From the NCBI GenBank assembly GCA_046293395.1, contig JBKBOU010000002.1, positions 1-64,000 on the forward strand: a DNA stretch of 64,000 nucleotides, read 5' to 3'. A model generated the notes under the pieces. The model did not search any database and was not told the DNA's origin. It saw only the letters and a program-made list of their open reading frames with translations. This document shows, piece by piece, positions 63,038 to 64,000 of this stretch (positions within the stretch are counted from its first letter, which is position 1; every line of letters begins with the position of its first letter). The DNA is from CAYNRA01 sp046293395. GTDB taxonomy: Bacteria > Bacteroidota > Bacteroidia > Cytophagales > Spirosomataceae. The translations under genes were made by a program, and so were the position numbers.

Positions 63038-64000
63038 TCAATAGGCTCTCCTTTTTGTATAATCCACTGACCAACAGGACATTCCAAACATTTTTTTACC
63101 TCACAGAACTGCGTATAGAGTCCAATCATTCCTTGTGACTCGTACGCATCTTTGGGTTTTACATCCAGCTCCCTCCATTTCTGAATAATTGTGTTGTTTT
63201 CAGGTGGCAACAAAGACAACAAATGCAGTGCATTGTCCATTATCTCTGGTAAATCGAAATATTGACCATAAAAAAATTGATACGGAACAATCGCATTGAT
63301 GATGAGTAAATGAATCGAATCTTTCCCCATTCCTTGCTTACTTTTTTTCGCTACCTCCTCCCCAATATGCTGATTTTGCCAATACAAGGATTGTTCAACT
63401 GACAACCAATGGATTGCCTCTTCAATGGATTTTATATCCAATGTTTGCGAGGAAATATGAGCCGTTTTTTGAATAAATTGGGCGAACTGTGCCAGCCGAA
63501 TCGTTGGGAAATTACCAGGCCGTGTGCGTGCAAACTGCCAAGATACAGTCTCCATCTTTCGTTCTGACCATGAAAATTTACGTTGAATGAACGCAAATTC
63601 CTCTCGTATTTGCTTGGCATATTCACTTTGTTGCGCTACGCCTATTTCGGGTAATAAACCAGCCATACCAAATAATGTGGCTTCAGTTTGCTTGATATTT
63701 CCTCTTTGTTTTTGTAATACAGACAAAGGTACAAGCTCCGTAAGATGTAAGAAAGACAATTTATTAAGTTTAAAACCAAAAGCACCTCCCCACCATCGGT
63801 ACGCAGTTTCCTCCCAGTTATTTTCGGATATTTGAAAGAGAAGTGCGATTTCTTCCACTTTTTTTTCAAGGCGCAGAATACAAGCGCGGTCAATGGCTTG
63901 TTGTTTATAAATATGCTCTACAGAAGACCAATTTCCTTGGCAAGCAATGCGCGTAGGATTTGTCGTTAATGAAATATATCGACCAATTAATTCAGGAGGA
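63034..64000 (-). CDS. DUF2851-family protein, 5' end beyond the window
   Basis: The visible 322 codons run open to the window edge, beginning inside the gene with PPELIGRYISLTTNPTRIAC. The body matches DUF2851 of Bacteroidota (about 420 residues in full): ISENNWEETAYRWWGGAFGFKLN, EATLFGMAGLLPE, SWQFARTRPGNFPTIRLAQF and a C-terminal KKCLECPVGQWII with two Cys. The function is unknown. The 3' end overlaps the cca stop by four bases (TTAA shared). Confidence 0.85.
   Translation of the reverse strand, partial: PPELIGRYISLTTNPTRIACQGNWSSVEHIYKQQAIDRACILRLEKKVEEIALLFQISENNWEETAYRWWGGAFGFKLNKLSFLHLTELVPLSVLQKQRGNIKQTEATLFGMAGLLPEIGVAQQSEYAKQIREEFAFIQRKFSWSERKMETVSWQFARTRPGNFPTIRLAQFAQFIQKTAHISSQTLDIKSIEEAIHWLSVEQSLYWQNQHIGEEVAKKSKQGMGKDSIHLLIINAIVPYQFFYGQYFDLPEIMDNALHLLSLLPPENNTIIQKWRELDVKPKDAYESQGMIGLYTQFCEVKKCLECPVGQWIIQKGEPID

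Overview
This window looks like a chromosome segment of a Bacteroidota bacterium, most likely from the Cytophagales side. The reasons are the protein families present (PD40/OmpA fusion, TonB-receptor-like barrel with a carboxypeptidase-regulatory head, paired GMC oxidoreductase and gluconate-dehydrogenase subunit 3, NIPSNAP, DUF2851, DUF3299-like), the many short secreted proteins with signal peptides ending ...AQ, and repeated matches to the Bacteroidota promoter element TAnnTTTG. The genus is an inference I cannot prove from sequence. Bases 12051-12759 are an assembly gap of Ns.

Layout. 0.3-4.1 kb: a secreted beta-rich protein, an AraC regulator, a short ModE-like regulator, and a TauE/SafE permease whose promoter carries a ModE-type operator, then a thioesterase. 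4.2-6.6 kb: a GMC oxidoreductase with its small subunit. 6.8-10.1 kb: a thioredoxin-like protein, hemE and an OmpA/PD40 protein. 10.4-12.8 kb: UDP-sugar dehydrogenase and a sugar epimerase/decarboxylase cut by the gap. 12.8-20.6 kb (minus strand): M16 peptidase, Lon, and hisHAF. 20.8-25.5 kb: DUF72, an unusual GH13-like protein, a fasciclin protein, a second TauE/SafE permease. 25.5-30.4 kb: an orphan secreted cluster of two paralogous proteins, two tiny paralogous cysteine-containing secreted peptides and an outer-membrane receptor-like barrel. 30.5-31.7 kb: a VF530-type protein and a secreted esterase.

32.0-45.4 kb: a complete type I-B CRISPR-Cas locus, cas6-WYL regulator-cas8-cas7-cas5-cas3-cas4-cas1-cas2, a leader of about 200 bases, and an array of 54 repeats with 53 spacers, all on the plus strand. 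The interference genes cas8-7-5-3 are strikingly more AT-rich than the flanking cas6/WYL and cas4-1-2 genes, suggesting modular exchange. Three spacers encode the same 11-residue peptide with synonymous differences, and one spacer occurs twice, so the array records repeated sampling of related invaders. A tRNA-Asp and three short hairpin repeats follow.

46-64 kb: a multi-pass membrane protein, a DUF3299-like protein, two adjacent M14 carboxypeptidase homologues of which one has lost all four catalytic positions, a His-rich lipoprotein, two glycosyltransferase-like genes, a Tricorn/S41-type protease, DUF486, RluF, NIPSNAP, an O-antigen-ligase-like protein, a stand-alone LysR-type HTH protein, the CCA-adding enzyme and a DUF2851 gene running off the end of the window.
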